Assembly: GCA_024641465.1 (NCBI GenBank)
Contig: JAHEDB010000090.1
Coordinates: forward strand, 1 to 7,775
DNA length: 7,775 nucleotides
Reading direction: 5' to 3'
Origin: Chromatiales bacterium
GTDB lineage: Bacteria > Pseudomonadota > Gammaproteobacteria > UBA6429 > Thiohalophilaceae
The position numbers were made by a program, and so were the translations under genes. This document shows, one piece after another, positions 1-7,496 of the stretch. Within the stretch, counting starts at the first letter, position 1. Each line of letters opens with the position of its first letter. A model generated the notes under the pieces. The model searched no databases. It had not been told where the DNA came from and saw nothing but the letters and a program-made list of their open reading frames with translations.

Positions 1-253
1 ACAAATCAACTGTCCGTCATTTGTAGGACTTTAATTAATACACGACTATCGGCAGATTAATATCCTTTTCATAGATCATCGGCTGAATTCACTAGCACAT
101 CCATCAAAACCGCATCAGTTAATTACTTAAGAGCACCTGACTGGGCGATAACGGCCTGACGTAGTGAATTATATGACCGCTGACTGCCTCGATACTCCGT
201 ATATTTATCGGTCAGGGTGCCGTCCGGATTGATGATGTGCTGCTATATACATT
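1..253. other. Non-coding left flank
   Basis: I see no intact gene, RNA gene or mobile element in this AT-rich stretch. It lies downstream of the histidine kinase gene and beyond its terminator. Its only coding-like content is a short minus-strand open stretch at 123-242, listed separately. A 6-bp inverted repeat (ACAAAT at 1-6, ATTTGT at 19-24) sits at the window edge and is too short to interpret. Confidence 0.6.
123..242 (-). pseudogene. Possible decayed C-terminal gene remnant
   Basis: On the minus strand a 39-codon open stretch ends at TAA (123-125) and is closed upstream by an in-frame TAG (243-245). It has no ATG, GTG or TTG near its beginning. The translation is protein-like, with the segments INPDGTLTDKYTEY and SYNSLRQAVIAQ. 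Its mixed polar and hydrophobic composition is unlike a random AT-rich frame. I read it as the possible tail of a gene whose upstream part has been lost, perhaps when the histidine kinase gene came to lie next to it. I do not recognise the family. Chance openness over 120 bp is quite possible, so this is a weak call. Confidence 0.25.
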
Positions 254-275
254 AAAAAATACGCAACCGCATATT
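254..275 (-). terminator. Intrinsic terminator of the histidine kinase gene
   Basis: Read on the minus strand, AATATGC pairs with GCGTATT (one G-T pair) around a GGTT loop, and the T-run continues directly after the stem. The hairpin begins 12 nt after the kinase TAA. The stem is short (7 bp) and AT-rich, so it is a modest terminator, but its position and T-tract fit well. It implies that the kinase transcript ends here and is not part of a longer operon in this direction. Confidence 0.55.
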
Positions 276-287
276 CAAATTATCATT

Positions 288-1973
288 TTAAACAATAGAT
301 AAGTCGAAATAGAAGCAGCTCCCCTGACCGTCCGGTTTCTCATACGCTATTTTACCTTGATGCTGTTCAATAATGCCCTTGGCAATACTCAAACCCAAAC
401 CGGTACCGGCAAAGTCACGCGATGCCGAGGCATCACACTGGGTAAATTGTTTAAACAGGCGGGGTCGGAATTCATCCGGCACACCCACGCCATGATCTCG
501 TATGGCAACCCGCGCATGGTCACCCCGTCTATCCAGACTGACATTGACCTCTGAGTTTGCATGCGAAAATTTTATGGCATTCGACAGCAGATTATCCATA
601 ACCTGTCGTAACCGGTCCCTGTCGGCACAAACATTCATATCATCGCCGCTAGCGACCAGTTTTATATCGATGTTACCTTGCAGAGCAAATCCGGCATTTT
701 CCTCGATGGACTGTTTAACAAGTTGCGTGATCGAAAGTGTTTCAAAATGATATTCGATCTGCCCCGACTCTATGCGTTGAATGTCCAGGATATCGTTAAT
801 CAGTCTTTGCAGACGCTCAGCATTATTATTCGCGATCTGCAACAGGTCCCGGACCTTGTCCGGTAATTCACCCACCACACCGCCCAGCACCAGCCCCAGC
901 GAACCACGCAAAGAGGTCAAGGGGGTTCTCAGTTCATGACTCACGGTTGAGACAAACTCGTTTTTGATTCTATCCAGTTTAATTCGCTCGGTTACATCAC
1001 GAGCCAGTGAGGCAATGCCGATCACCTCACCCGCCGCATCGATCAACGGTGTATTAAACCACTCACAGAGGATGATCCGGCCATCCCTTGTCCTGTTCTC
1101 GTTGATACTGTATAAACCGCCTGACTTGTCTACTATCTGCGCCCTGACGCTCTCAACATGCGTTACTAACTGATCCGGCACCAGTAAATCGTTTGCCGAC
1201 TTACCCACCGCCTCCTGCCATGTATAGCCAAAGATATTCTCAGCCGCGGCATTCCATTCACACACCCTCAGCCCCGGTGTCCATTCAATCACCGCGAGGG
1301 GTGTTTGTTGTATGTGCAGGGCCAGCCGCTGCTGGGACTGCCTTAAGTTATCTTCACTTTCAATAGCCGCCCGGGTTGATTTTATATTGCTGACAATAAC
1401 CTGATGAATCCGCAGCGCACTGACCGAAAACAACAATAACGCGATCACAACCATCACCCCCAGCAGGGTCGATACTGCATGTTCTGTCATGAAAAAACGT
1501 ATCGCAAGCGGCAACAACAGAATGACTAAAAACGCCAATACGGTTTTACGCAGACTGGCAATATTCGCCATGGCGAAAGCCGCCGTCGTGGCAAACATAA
1601 AGGCCAGGATAACCTGCCTTACCGGGTCATCGACAGGAAAAAGAAAGACACTAACGGATGCCCACATCATTGCCGCAACAACGGTGCCCGTAGTAAACAA
1701 CGCGATGGATTTATGAATATTTTTCCGGGTAACGCGCTCGCTGGCATCACCTATCCCCTGCAAGCCACGCAAGATAGTTACCACCATAAACAGACCGGCC
1801 CACACCTGCAGGGCGGTATGAGATACCGCGGGCCATAGCGCGATCAGGGTAAATACAATGCCTATCGTCGTCCCCGCCACGGTTGAGGGCAGGGCCCGGA
1901 ATGCCAACAGGACCTGTTCCTCAGACACCTTATCGGTGATCACCGATGCAGGTTTATTATCGTCAACACCCAT
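288..1973 (-). CDS. Membrane-bound PAS sensor histidine kinase
   Basis: This 561-residue protein is an inner-membrane two-component sensor kinase that should autophosphorylate on histidine and pass the phosphate to a response regulator. Residues about 31-190 hold six hydrophobic segments (roughly 31-50, 54-72, 90-112, 119-137, 143-161, 166-188) with almost no periplasmic loops. This suggests sensing within or at the membrane. A short linker helix (195-218) leads to a PAS domain (about 219-330) ending in the usual ARDVTERI. The HisKA domain has the H-box SHELRTPLTS with His346 as phosphoacceptor. The HATPase_c domain shows the N-box NLLSNAIKF (Asn465), the G1 box DHGVGVP (Asp493), the F-box LFKQF and the G2 box GTGLGLSIAK (523-532). 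All catalytic motifs are intact. There is no HAMP, receiver or HPt domain and no response regulator gene beside it, so the partner is an orphan regulator elsewhere. The ATG at 1971-1973 is preceded by GAGGG only 3 nt away, a close but usable ribosome binding site. The kinase call is firm; the signal is unknown. Confidence 0.95.
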   Translation of the reverse strand: MGVDDNKPASVITDKVSEEQVLLAFRALPSTVAGTTIGIVFTLIALWPAVSHTALQVWAGLFMVVTILRGLQGIGDASERVTRKNIHKSIALFTTGTVVAAMMWASVSVFLFPVDDPVRQVILAFMFATTAAFAMANIASLRKTVLAFLVILLLPLAIRFFMTEHAVSTLLGVMVVIALLLFSVSALRIHQVIVSNIKSTRAAIESEDNLRQSQQRLALHIQQTPLAVIEWTPGLRVCEWNAAAENIFGYTWQEAVGKSANDLLVPDQLVTHVESVRAQIVDKSGGLYSINENRTRDGRIILCEWFNTPLIDAAGEVIGIASLARDVTERIKLDRIKNEFVSTVSHELRTPLTSLRGSLGLVLGGVVGELPDKVRDLLQIANNNAERLQRLINDILDIQRIESGQIEYHFETLSITQLVKQSIEENAGFALQGNIDIKLVASGDDMNVCADRDRLRQVMDNLLSNAIKFSHANSEVNVSLDRRGDHARVAIRDHGVGVPDEFRPRLFKQFTQCDASASRDFAGTGLGLSIAKGIIEQHQGKIAYEKPDGQGSCFYFDLSIV

Positions 1974-2307
1974 AGTCCCTCAACAATATACATTTTGATA
2001 ATACACATCCTGATAGCCGGGGCTGGTTTCTTATACCGTTTAGTTAAACTGGCATGGGTCTTACCAACGGTAAACTACAGGATATATTGCAAAACCCGGA
2101 CACGCAAATTAGAGGATGACTACTGATTTTTAGAGTCTGCAATCCTCACTACCGACTCAATATCTGTTTCACTCGGTCAATCGCCCCAAAGCCTAAAATG
2201 ACCCATTCAGCCCTTAGTCAAGGGGCTAAAACCTCCCCATTGTTATAGGAATATACCGTGAAATATGTCATTCTAGCTCGCCAGTAAACACCACCCCATG
2301 ATGCACC
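1974..2307. promoter_or_regulatory. Divergent intergenic region, kinase and methyltransferase
   Basis: These 334 bp separate two divergent genes and must hold both promoters, but no strong sigma-70 pair stands out. For the kinase, TATTAT (minus strand, 1998-2003) is a fair -10 without a recognisable -35. For the methyltransferase, TGTTATAGG (2241-2249) resembles an extended -10 (TGnTATAAT) with a poor last position. Three small inverted repeats could be operators or chance: GTTTA-GT-TAAAC (2038-2049), TTACC-AAC-GGTAA (2061-2073) and AGCCCTT-AGTC-AAGGGGCT (2209-2227, one bulged G). The first two lie 14 bp apart on the kinase side. I see no gene, RNA gene or known riboswitch here. Confidence 0.4.
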
Positions 2308-3540
2308 ATGTCAAATTCATTACCAAATAGCCCCGACACCTGCCCCACCCTGCGCCTGCGTAAAAACGAGGAACGCCGTATCCTCATCGGCCACGACTGG
2401 ATCTACAGTAACGAGGTCGACACCCAGGCAACGCCACTCAAGGGTTTTGCGCCCGGGCAACAGGCGCGGGTCGAGACCTCGCGCGGCGAGACCATCGGTA
2501 TGGCCTATGTCAATTCCCACTCCCTGATCAGCGGCCGTCTGTTCAGTCGTGATGTGCTGACGCTGCTCGATAGCGCCCTGCTCGAGCGACGGATCCAGGC
2601 GGCGCTGGCCGCACGCGAGCGCTTGTTTGCCAAACCCTGTTACCGACTGATCTATGGCGAAAGTGACGGCCTGCCCGGCCTGGTCGTGGATCGCTTCGGT
2701 GACATCCTGGTAGTACAGATCACCACCATGGGTATGGAGGTGCTGCGCGAGCAGATCATCGCCGCGCTCGACAAGGTGCTCACACCAAAGGCCATCCAGC
2801 TGCGCAATGACGGTAGCCTGCGTGAACTGGAAGGACTGACCACTTACGTCGAGGTGGTGAAGGGTACGCTGCCGGATCTCATCGCCATCGAAGAGAATGG
2901 CGTGAAATTTGAAGTGCCGCTGCAAGGCGGGCAGAAGACCGGTTGGTATTACGACCATCGCCAGAATCGCGCGCGACTCGGCAACTATGTACAGGGCAAA
3001 CGCGTGCTCGATGTATTCGCCTACATCGGCGCCTGGGGCGTGCAGGCCCTTGCCGCCGGGGCGCGTGAGGTTGTGGCAGTGGACGCCTCCGAGACCTTCT
3101 CACAACTGGCGCAACACAATGCGACACTCGGTAACTACAGCGGCAGCTTCCGTACCGAGAGCGGTGACGCCTTCGAGGTGCTGAAAAATATGCATCACGC
3201 CGGTGAACGATTCGATGTGGTGGTACTCGACCCACCCGCCTTCGTCAAACGCCGCAAAGATATTAAAGATGGCAGCATCGCCTACCGACGCGTCAATCGT
3301 CTCGCCATGCAGTTGCTGGAGAGCGACGGCATTCTGGTTTCCGCCTCCTGTTCCTATCACATGAGTCGCGAAGACCTGCTGCGCGAAATCCGCCAGGCCG
3401 CCAAGCCCCTGCCACTGGAACTATTCCAGATACTGGAACAGGGTCACCAGGGCCCCGACCATCCCGTCCACCCCGCCATGCCCGAGACCGATTACCTCAA
3501 GGCCTATTTCTGCAGGCTGCTTAACCGCGGCACATCGTGA
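2308..3540 (+). CDS. rlmI: RlmI-type 23S rRNA (cytosine-C5) methyltransferase
   Basis: This 410-residue cytoplasmic enzyme uses S-adenosylmethionine to methylate a cytosine at C5 in 23S rRNA; in E. coli RlmI the target is C1962. Length and layout match the family (E. coli RlmI is about 396 residues). Residues about 14-85 form the N-terminal PUA RNA-binding domain. Next come family signatures: YGESDGLPGLVVDRF (116-130) and GQKTGWYYDHRQNR (208-221). The Rossmann methyltransferase fold follows, with motif I VLDVFAYIGAWG (233-244), Asp259 as the likely ribose-binding acidic residue, motif IV DPP (308-310) and motif VI SCS, whose Cys348 should be the nucleophile. The C-terminal DHPVHPAMPETDYLK also matches. 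The ATG at 2308 has no clear Shine-Dalgarno. Two ATGs just upstream (2298, 2301) are out of frame, and the family start lies close to the PUA domain, which supports 2308. It could be a close RlmI paralogue with another target base; exact substrate is inferred from homology. Confidence 0.9.
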   Translation: MSNSLPNSPDTCPTLRLRKNEERRILIGHDWIYSNEVDTQATPLKGFAPGQQARVETSRGETIGMAYVNSHSLISGRLFSRDVLTLLDSALLERRIQAALAARERLFAKPCYRLIYGESDGLPGLVVDRFGDILVVQITTMGMEVLREQIIAALDKVLTPKAIQLRNDGSLRELEGLTTYVEVVKGTLPDLIAIEENGVKFEVPLQGGQKTGWYYDHRQNRARLGNYVQGKRVLDVFAYIGAWGVQALAAGAREVVAVDASETFSQLAQHNATLGNYSGSFRTESGDAFEVLKNMHHAGERFDVVVLDPPAFVKRRKDIKDGSIAYRRVNRLAMQLLESDGILVSASCSYHMSREDLLREIRQAAKPLPLELFQILEQGHQGPDHPVHPAMPETDYLKAYFCRLLNRGTS

Positions 3541-3815
3541 GCCATCGCCATTCATCAATAAGCAAAAGAAGCCGTTCACACTACGCCCCCGTCAGGGGTA
3601 AATCACCCGTTGGCATACGTCACCACGTCCTATCCCCTTATTTATTAATCCCTCATTACACGAGGGAAATGCTAAACATTCTTATGATTTTGTGATTACC
3701 GTTTAGTATTTGCGCCTCACCACAGCTTGCCTTGTGCTAAATACTTCAAGTTACTTCAGTGACATTGGCATTCAATTACTCATGTTTAAATGCACAGGCA
3801 AAGGAGAGTCGCTTT
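3541..3815. other. Intergenic region and leader of the exported protein gene
   Basis: These 275 bp contain no gene that I can support. There is no strong terminator after the methyltransferase: CCCC-GTCA-GGGG (3587-3598) and CCCTC/GAGGG (3650-3666) are small hairpins, neither with a T-tract. The sequence becomes AT-rich from about 3640. A promoter for the next gene probably lies between 3670 and 3750. TAGTAT (3704-3709) is a fair -10 with a weak upstream TTATGA (3682-3687, 16-bp spacing), and TGCTAAATA (3735-3743) is an alternative extended -10. Neither is convincing. A GTG at 3759 opens the same frame as the next gene but lacks a ribosome binding site. Confidence 0.4.
3801..3806 (+). promoter_or_regulatory. 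Ribosome binding site that decides the 3816 start
   Basis: AAGGAG is a near-perfect Shine-Dalgarno sequence 9 nt before the ATG at 3816. It favours that start over the in-frame GTG at 3759, which has no such site and would place 19 extra residues, including a cysteine, ahead of the signal peptide. Confidence 0.85.
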
Positions 3816-6800
3816 ATGAATAATCAAAAATTTAAACGCACACCAAGTGCGCGAAGAGGACAAGTCAGCACAATAAATACATTGGCCGCCATTCTGGCGT
3901 TGGTGAGCGCATTAGGTCTTACTACCGCCACGGTCAGGGCATCCATTGAAAAACGACCCACAAGTGATATCAAACCCGCCGCAAATATTTCGCCTGACAA
4001 GAAAACCGCCACTTTAAAAAAACAATTCGGACAAATACCCCTTGCCTTTGAAGTCAACGAGGGACAAACCGACCCGGCAGTAAAGTATCTTTCGCGTGGG
4101 CCCGGTTATTCTCTTTTCCTGACACCACAAGAGGCGGTGTTAAGCCTGACAAAATTTCCACAGACAAACAAAAATGCCAGCCAGGCAAGCAAACCCACAA
4201 ACAGCGTACTGCGCATGGAATTTGTCGGCGCCAACGCCGATAGCAACATCATGGGCAGCGACAGACTGACTGGTAAAAGCCGCTATTACCGGGGCAACAA
4301 TCCCAAGCAGTGGCGCAGTGATGTCAGCCAGTTTAAGGCCGTTCAATATTCGCAGGTCTATAAAGGCGTTGATCTGGTCTTCTACGGCAACCAGACACAG
4401 CTGGAATATGACTTTATTGTCGCGCCCGGCACTGACCCCAATATAATTCAACTCTCATTCAAAGGGGCAGAGAGCGCCAAACTCGATGCTACGGGCAACT
4501 TATTGCTCAGCACGGCAATAGATGAAGTGACACAGAAAAAACCCGTGGTATATCAAGATATACACGGTAAACGGGTTTTTATCGACAGCCGCTATAACAT
4601 CAAGGCCGCCCAGGGCAAAAACTATGTCGTAGGATTTAATGTTGCTGACTATGACCACAGCAAACCGCTGATCATCGACCCCATCCTTTCATACTACAAA
4701 GAACTCGGTGGCATAGGCTCGCAGGACTTTGAAGGCGGCGTCGCCGCGGACAGTGATGGCAACGCCGTCTATGCGGGTTGGACCAGCTCATCCGCCTTCC
4801 CCGTCGTCAATGCCGTACAGCCGACCATGGGTGGCTGGATCGACGCCGTGGTGCTCAAGCTGGACGCCACCGGCACCAACATTGTTTACTCCACCTTTCT
4901 TGGCGGTGCCTTATATTCAGTCAATACGCCTTTTGGCGCTCGTTACTATGGTGGTTATGACTATGCCTATGGTATTGCCGTCGACAGCGCTGGTGCGGCC
5001 TATATTACCGGCAAAACCAGTTCCCGCGACTTCCCCGTGTCAGTCAATGCGTATGATACGAGCTGCGGTACGGATGGCATTTGTAATCAGGCAACCAGTC
5101 ATGTCAGCGATATTTTTGTCACCAAGCTGGATGCCTCCGGCAATATGGTTTATTCAACCTTTGTCGGTGGCTCGAGCCAGGACATTCCGAGCAGCATTGC
5201 CGTCGATCAACAGGGCAACGCCTACATCACCGGCTGGACCGACTCGACTGACTATCCAACGGTGAACGCTTATCAGGCGACCAAGGCGGGCTATACCGAT
5301 ACCTTCGTCACCAAACTCAATGCCACTGGCACCGGTCTGGTTTACTCGACCTATCTGGGAGGCAGCGTACCGGGTGGTACGGGTGGGCCATTCAATCACG
5401 GGATTGATATTGCCGTCGACAGCGCCGGCAATGCCTATGTGTTAAGCGATACCGATTCCCTGTTATTTCCCACTACGCCAGGCGCCTATCGCACCTCAGG
5501 CAGTAGTGGTGGATATCAACAATTTGTCTTATCGAAACTAAACAGCACCGGCGATGCCCTGGTCTACTCGACCTATCTGCCGCAGGAAGCACCGACACCC
5601 CCCGGCAACACCACGGCCACCGCCGTGACCGTTGATAACCTGGGCAAGGCCTATGTTGCCGGGTATACCGGCCTGGCCTACATGAAAACCTTGAACCCAT
5701 ACCAGGCCGTGTATGGCGGGGGTGACAATGATATCTTCCTGCTTAAATTTTCCGCGGCAGGTGACAATCTGATCTTCGCCACGTTCTTTGGCGGCAATGG
5801 CAACGACATCGCCACGGATATTGTGTTCGATGGCAAAAACAGTATCTATCTCAGCGGCCGAACCAGTTCGACCAACTTCCCGACCGCCAACCCGACCCAG
5901 GCCACACGCAATGCCACGGACAGCTATACGACCACCGGCATTGACGGCTTTGTCGTTAAGCTAAGCACCAATGCGGTTGAGCTGCCCTTTTCTACCTATC
6001 TGGGCTACATCGGTTCATTGTCGGGTTATTTACCCTCGGTGTACGGATGGGGCGTGGACGTGGATCCTGCTGGTAACGCCTATTTTGCAGGTGGCAGCGG
6101 CGGGTTGGCCGTTGCTGCCAAGATTAGCGACATTGCCGATCCCGTCGGGCCGCACCATGATCGTCCCGTCGTCACCATTGCGCCGTCGTTTGTCAGCATC
6201 ACGCTGCCCGTTGATAGCGTGGTTATCAATGCCGTCGCCTTTGACGATGGCCTGCCCAATCCTCCCGGCACACTCTCTCTGCTGTGGACGGCGACCGGCC
6301 CGGCCCCTGTGTCATTTTCCGACGGCGCCAGTACAAGCACCACCGCAAGCTTCACTACGCCTGGTAACTATATCCTGACCTTGACGGCCAATGATGGCGA
6401 GTTGAGTGGCAGTGCAAGCATGCGGGTACAGGTCAAACCCGCACCGGTTAATCAAGCACCGGTCATCTACCCCATGGCCGATGCCACTGTCGTGCTACCC
6501 AATACTCTGACGCTCAATCCCACGGGTTCTGATGACGGCCTACCGAATCCTCCCAGTGCAATAACCTTTACCTGGAGTCAGCTGAGCGGGCCGAATCCGG
6601 TAAGCTTCAGTAGTGCCAACACCCGGGTAACCACCGTCTCCTTCACCACACCGGGCAGTTATAGCCTGCAATTAACTGCCAGCGATAGTGAGTTGAGCAC
6701 GTCGGCAACACAAAATGTCACGGTCGTTGCCGCAAACCAACCACCGGTGGTCAATGCCGGACCTGATAAATCAGTCAAGTCGATACCCGGCTCTACCACG

Positions 6801-7244
6801 CTCAAAGGTTCCGCGATAGACGACGGCCTACCCAATCCTCCAGCCGCATTAACCTATCGCTGGTCCTTGGTTTCAGGGCCAGATTCCGCCGTGTTCAGCA
6901 ATGCCAATGCCGCGACCACCAAGGTTAGCTTTACGGATGCCGGCACCTATGTGTTTCGCTTAACCGCGAATGACGGTGCGCTCAACGGCAGTGATGATGT
7001 GGTGGTCAAGGTGTCCGGTGGCACAGGTGGTGGCAGTACGGTTGACGTAAAAGGCACCATCAGTTCGCTCGGCGCCGGATTGTTCATCGTCGCCGGTCAA
7101 ACCATCCGCTATGATGGCGCCACCACCTTCCAGTTTGAAGATGGCACCGGCGGCGTGTTGGCAGTGGGACAAACGGTTCAGCTAAAAGGGACCAGCAACA
7201 GCGATGGCAGTATCACGGCCACGGCTGTTGAAGTATCGCCCTAA
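3816..7244 (+). CDS. Exported SBBP beta-propeller protein with PKD domains
   Basis: This 1142-residue protein should be exported and extracellular or surface-associated; its specific role is unknown. Residues 1-42 are a Sec signal peptide: basic n-region, hydrophobic core TLAAILALVSALGL, likely cleavage at TVRA|S. Residues about 70-290 match the DUF7948-type domain that precedes SBBP repeats (signature FEVNEGQTD). Seven SBBP repeats follow (about 308-366, 384-452, 458-516, 529-588, 600-660, 667-731, 744-773), most with the pattern AVDxxGNAYxxG...FPT...VTKL...VYSTYLGG. Seven copies fit one seven-bladed propeller. Three PKD-like Ig domains (about 784-875, 878-972, 974-1068) each carry DDGLPNPP. 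A GGTGGG linker leads to a DUF5666-like domain (about 1074-1142) ending the protein. There is no LPXTG, PEP-CTERM or type IX sorting signal and no C-terminal membrane helix. The only cysteines, Cys417 and Cys423, sit in an insertion in blade 2. Proteins of this build are often annotated as SBBP or PKD domain proteins, and adhesion or carbohydrate binding is only a guess. The gene is probably monocistronic, with its own ribosome binding site and terminator. Confidence 0.9.
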   Translation: MNNQKFKRTPSARRGQVSTINTLAAILALVSALGLTTATVRASIEKRPTSDIKPAANISPDKKTATLKKQFGQIPLAFEVNEGQTDPAVKYLSRGPGYSLFLTPQEAVLSLTKFPQTNKNASQASKPTNSVLRMEFVGANADSNIMGSDRLTGKSRYYRGNNPKQWRSDVSQFKAVQYSQVYKGVDLVFYGNQTQLEYDFIVAPGTDPNIIQLSFKGAESAKLDATGNLLLSTAIDEVTQKKPVVYQDIHGKRVFIDSRYNIKAAQGKNYVVGFNVADYDHSKPLIIDPILSYYKELGGIGSQDFEGGVAADSDGNAVYAGWTSSSAFPVVNAVQPTMGGWIDAVVLKLDATGTNIVYSTFLGGALYSVNTPFGARYYGGYDYAYGIAVDSAGAAYITGKTSSRDFPVSVNAYDTSCGTDGICNQATSHVSDIFVTKLDASGNMVYSTFVGGSSQDIPSSIAVDQQGNAYITGWTDSTDYPTVNAYQATKAGYTDTFVTKLNATGTGLVYSTYLGGSVPGGTGGPFNHGIDIAVDSAGNAYVLSDTDSLLFPTTPGAYRTSGSSGGYQQFVLSKLNSTGDALVYSTYLPQEAPTPPGNTTATAVTVDNLGKAYVAGYTGLAYMKTLNPYQAVYGGGDNDIFLLKFSAAGDNLIFATFFGGNGNDIATDIVFDGKNSIYLSGRTSSTNFPTANPTQATRNATDSYTTTGIDGFVVKLSTNAVELPFSTYLGYIGSLSGYLPSVYGWGVDVDPAGNAYFAGGSGGLAVAAKISDIADPVGPHHDRPVVTIAPSFVSITLPVDSVVINAVAFDDGLPNPPGTLSLLWTATGPAPVSFSDGASTSTTASFTTPGNYILTLTANDGELSGSASMRVQVKPAPVNQAPVIYPMADATVVLPNTLTLNPTGSDDGLPNPPSAITFTWSQLSGPNPVSFSSANTRVTTVSFTTPGSYSLQLTASDSELSTSATQNVTVVAANQPPVVNAGPDKSVKSIPGSTTLKGSAIDDGLPNPPAALTYRWSLVSGPDSAVFSNANAATTKVSFTDAGTYVFRLTANDGALNGSDDVVVKVSGGTGGGSTVDVKGTISSLGAGLFIVAGQTIRYDGATTFQFEDGTGGVLAVGQTVQLKGTSNSDGSITATAVEVSP

Positions 7245-7255
7245 TCGGTCGTATT

Positions 7256-7288
7256 AAAGGGGGCGGCCACCTGGCTGTCCCCTTTTTT
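7256..7288 (+). terminator. Strong intrinsic terminator of the exported protein gene
   Basis: Starting 12 nt after the TAA, a 13-bp stem (AAAGGGGGCGGCC with GGCTGTCCCCTTT, two G-T pairs) closes on an ACCT loop. The T-run that completes the stem continues for three more T and then ATTT. Stem length, GC content, T-tract and position make this a textbook rho-independent terminator. On the minus strand it lacks a good T-tract, so it works mainly for the plus-strand gene. Confidence 0.92.
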
Positions 7289-7292
7289 ATTT

Positions 7293-7496
7293 ACCACTCA
7301 GTGTTTACCTGGTCTGCCGCGATTTAAAAATTCATTAAACTCCAGCCGTTGTTGCATATCACCTACACCAGTGAGAACGCTTGTACGATTCCATTGAATT
7401 TTGGCACGCGCCGCCAATCACCGGCGGGTTGGTGACGTGGGCTTTGGCTTTTATGGCATAGAACTGCAAATCACCAATGTCATAACGATGAAATTG
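7293..7496. other. Non-coding region before the repeats
   Basis: About 200 bp without an intact gene, between the terminator and the first 124-bp repeat. It holds only the possible minus-strand remnant listed separately. A GC-rich inverted patch, CGCCGCCAATCACCGGCGGG (7410-7429), could form a small hairpin (CCGCC with GGCGG). I see no promoter or RNA gene. Confidence 0.4.
7298..7417 (-). pseudogene. Possible short coding remnant, unrecognised
   Basis: On the minus strand 39 codons are open from a TTG at 7415-7417 to TGA at 7298-7300, with an in-frame TGA directly before the TTG. The translation looks protein-like, including KIQWNRTSVLTGVGDMQQ and LEFNEFLNRGRPGKH. A second minus-strand frame is open over the neighbouring bases to about 7500 and reads HRYDIGDLQFYAIKAK, then stops at about 7360. 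The two together could be a frameshifted C-terminal fragment of one former gene. There is no ribosome binding site. I do not recognise the family, and chance is a serious alternative. Confidence 0.2.

Noticed and set aside
2050..2064. Sigma-54 promoter (TGGCAT-N5-TTAC)
   Set aside because: The -24 element is good, but the -12 GC is missing and the site is more than 240 bp from the methyltransferase start.
2320..2958. 212-codon open frame on the minus strand inside the methyltransferase gene
   Set aside because: It lies wholly within a gene with intact family motifs, and its translation has no recognisable domain; GC-rich coding DNA often leaves the opposite strand open.
3576..3650. Possible cyclic-di-GMP riboswitch in the leader of the exported protein gene
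   Set aside because: The C-rich and G-rich hairpins suggested it, but the conserved GEMM core sequences are absent.
3759..3815. GTG at 3759 as start of the exported protein
   Set aside because: No ribosome binding site, and it would put 19 residues ahead of a good signal peptide; the ATG at 3816 has AAGGAG at the right distance.
4729..5265. 178-codon plus-strand frame inside the exported protein gene
   Set aside because: It is an out-of-frame reading of the SBBP repeats, rich in Pro, Ser and Arg, without a ribosome binding site.
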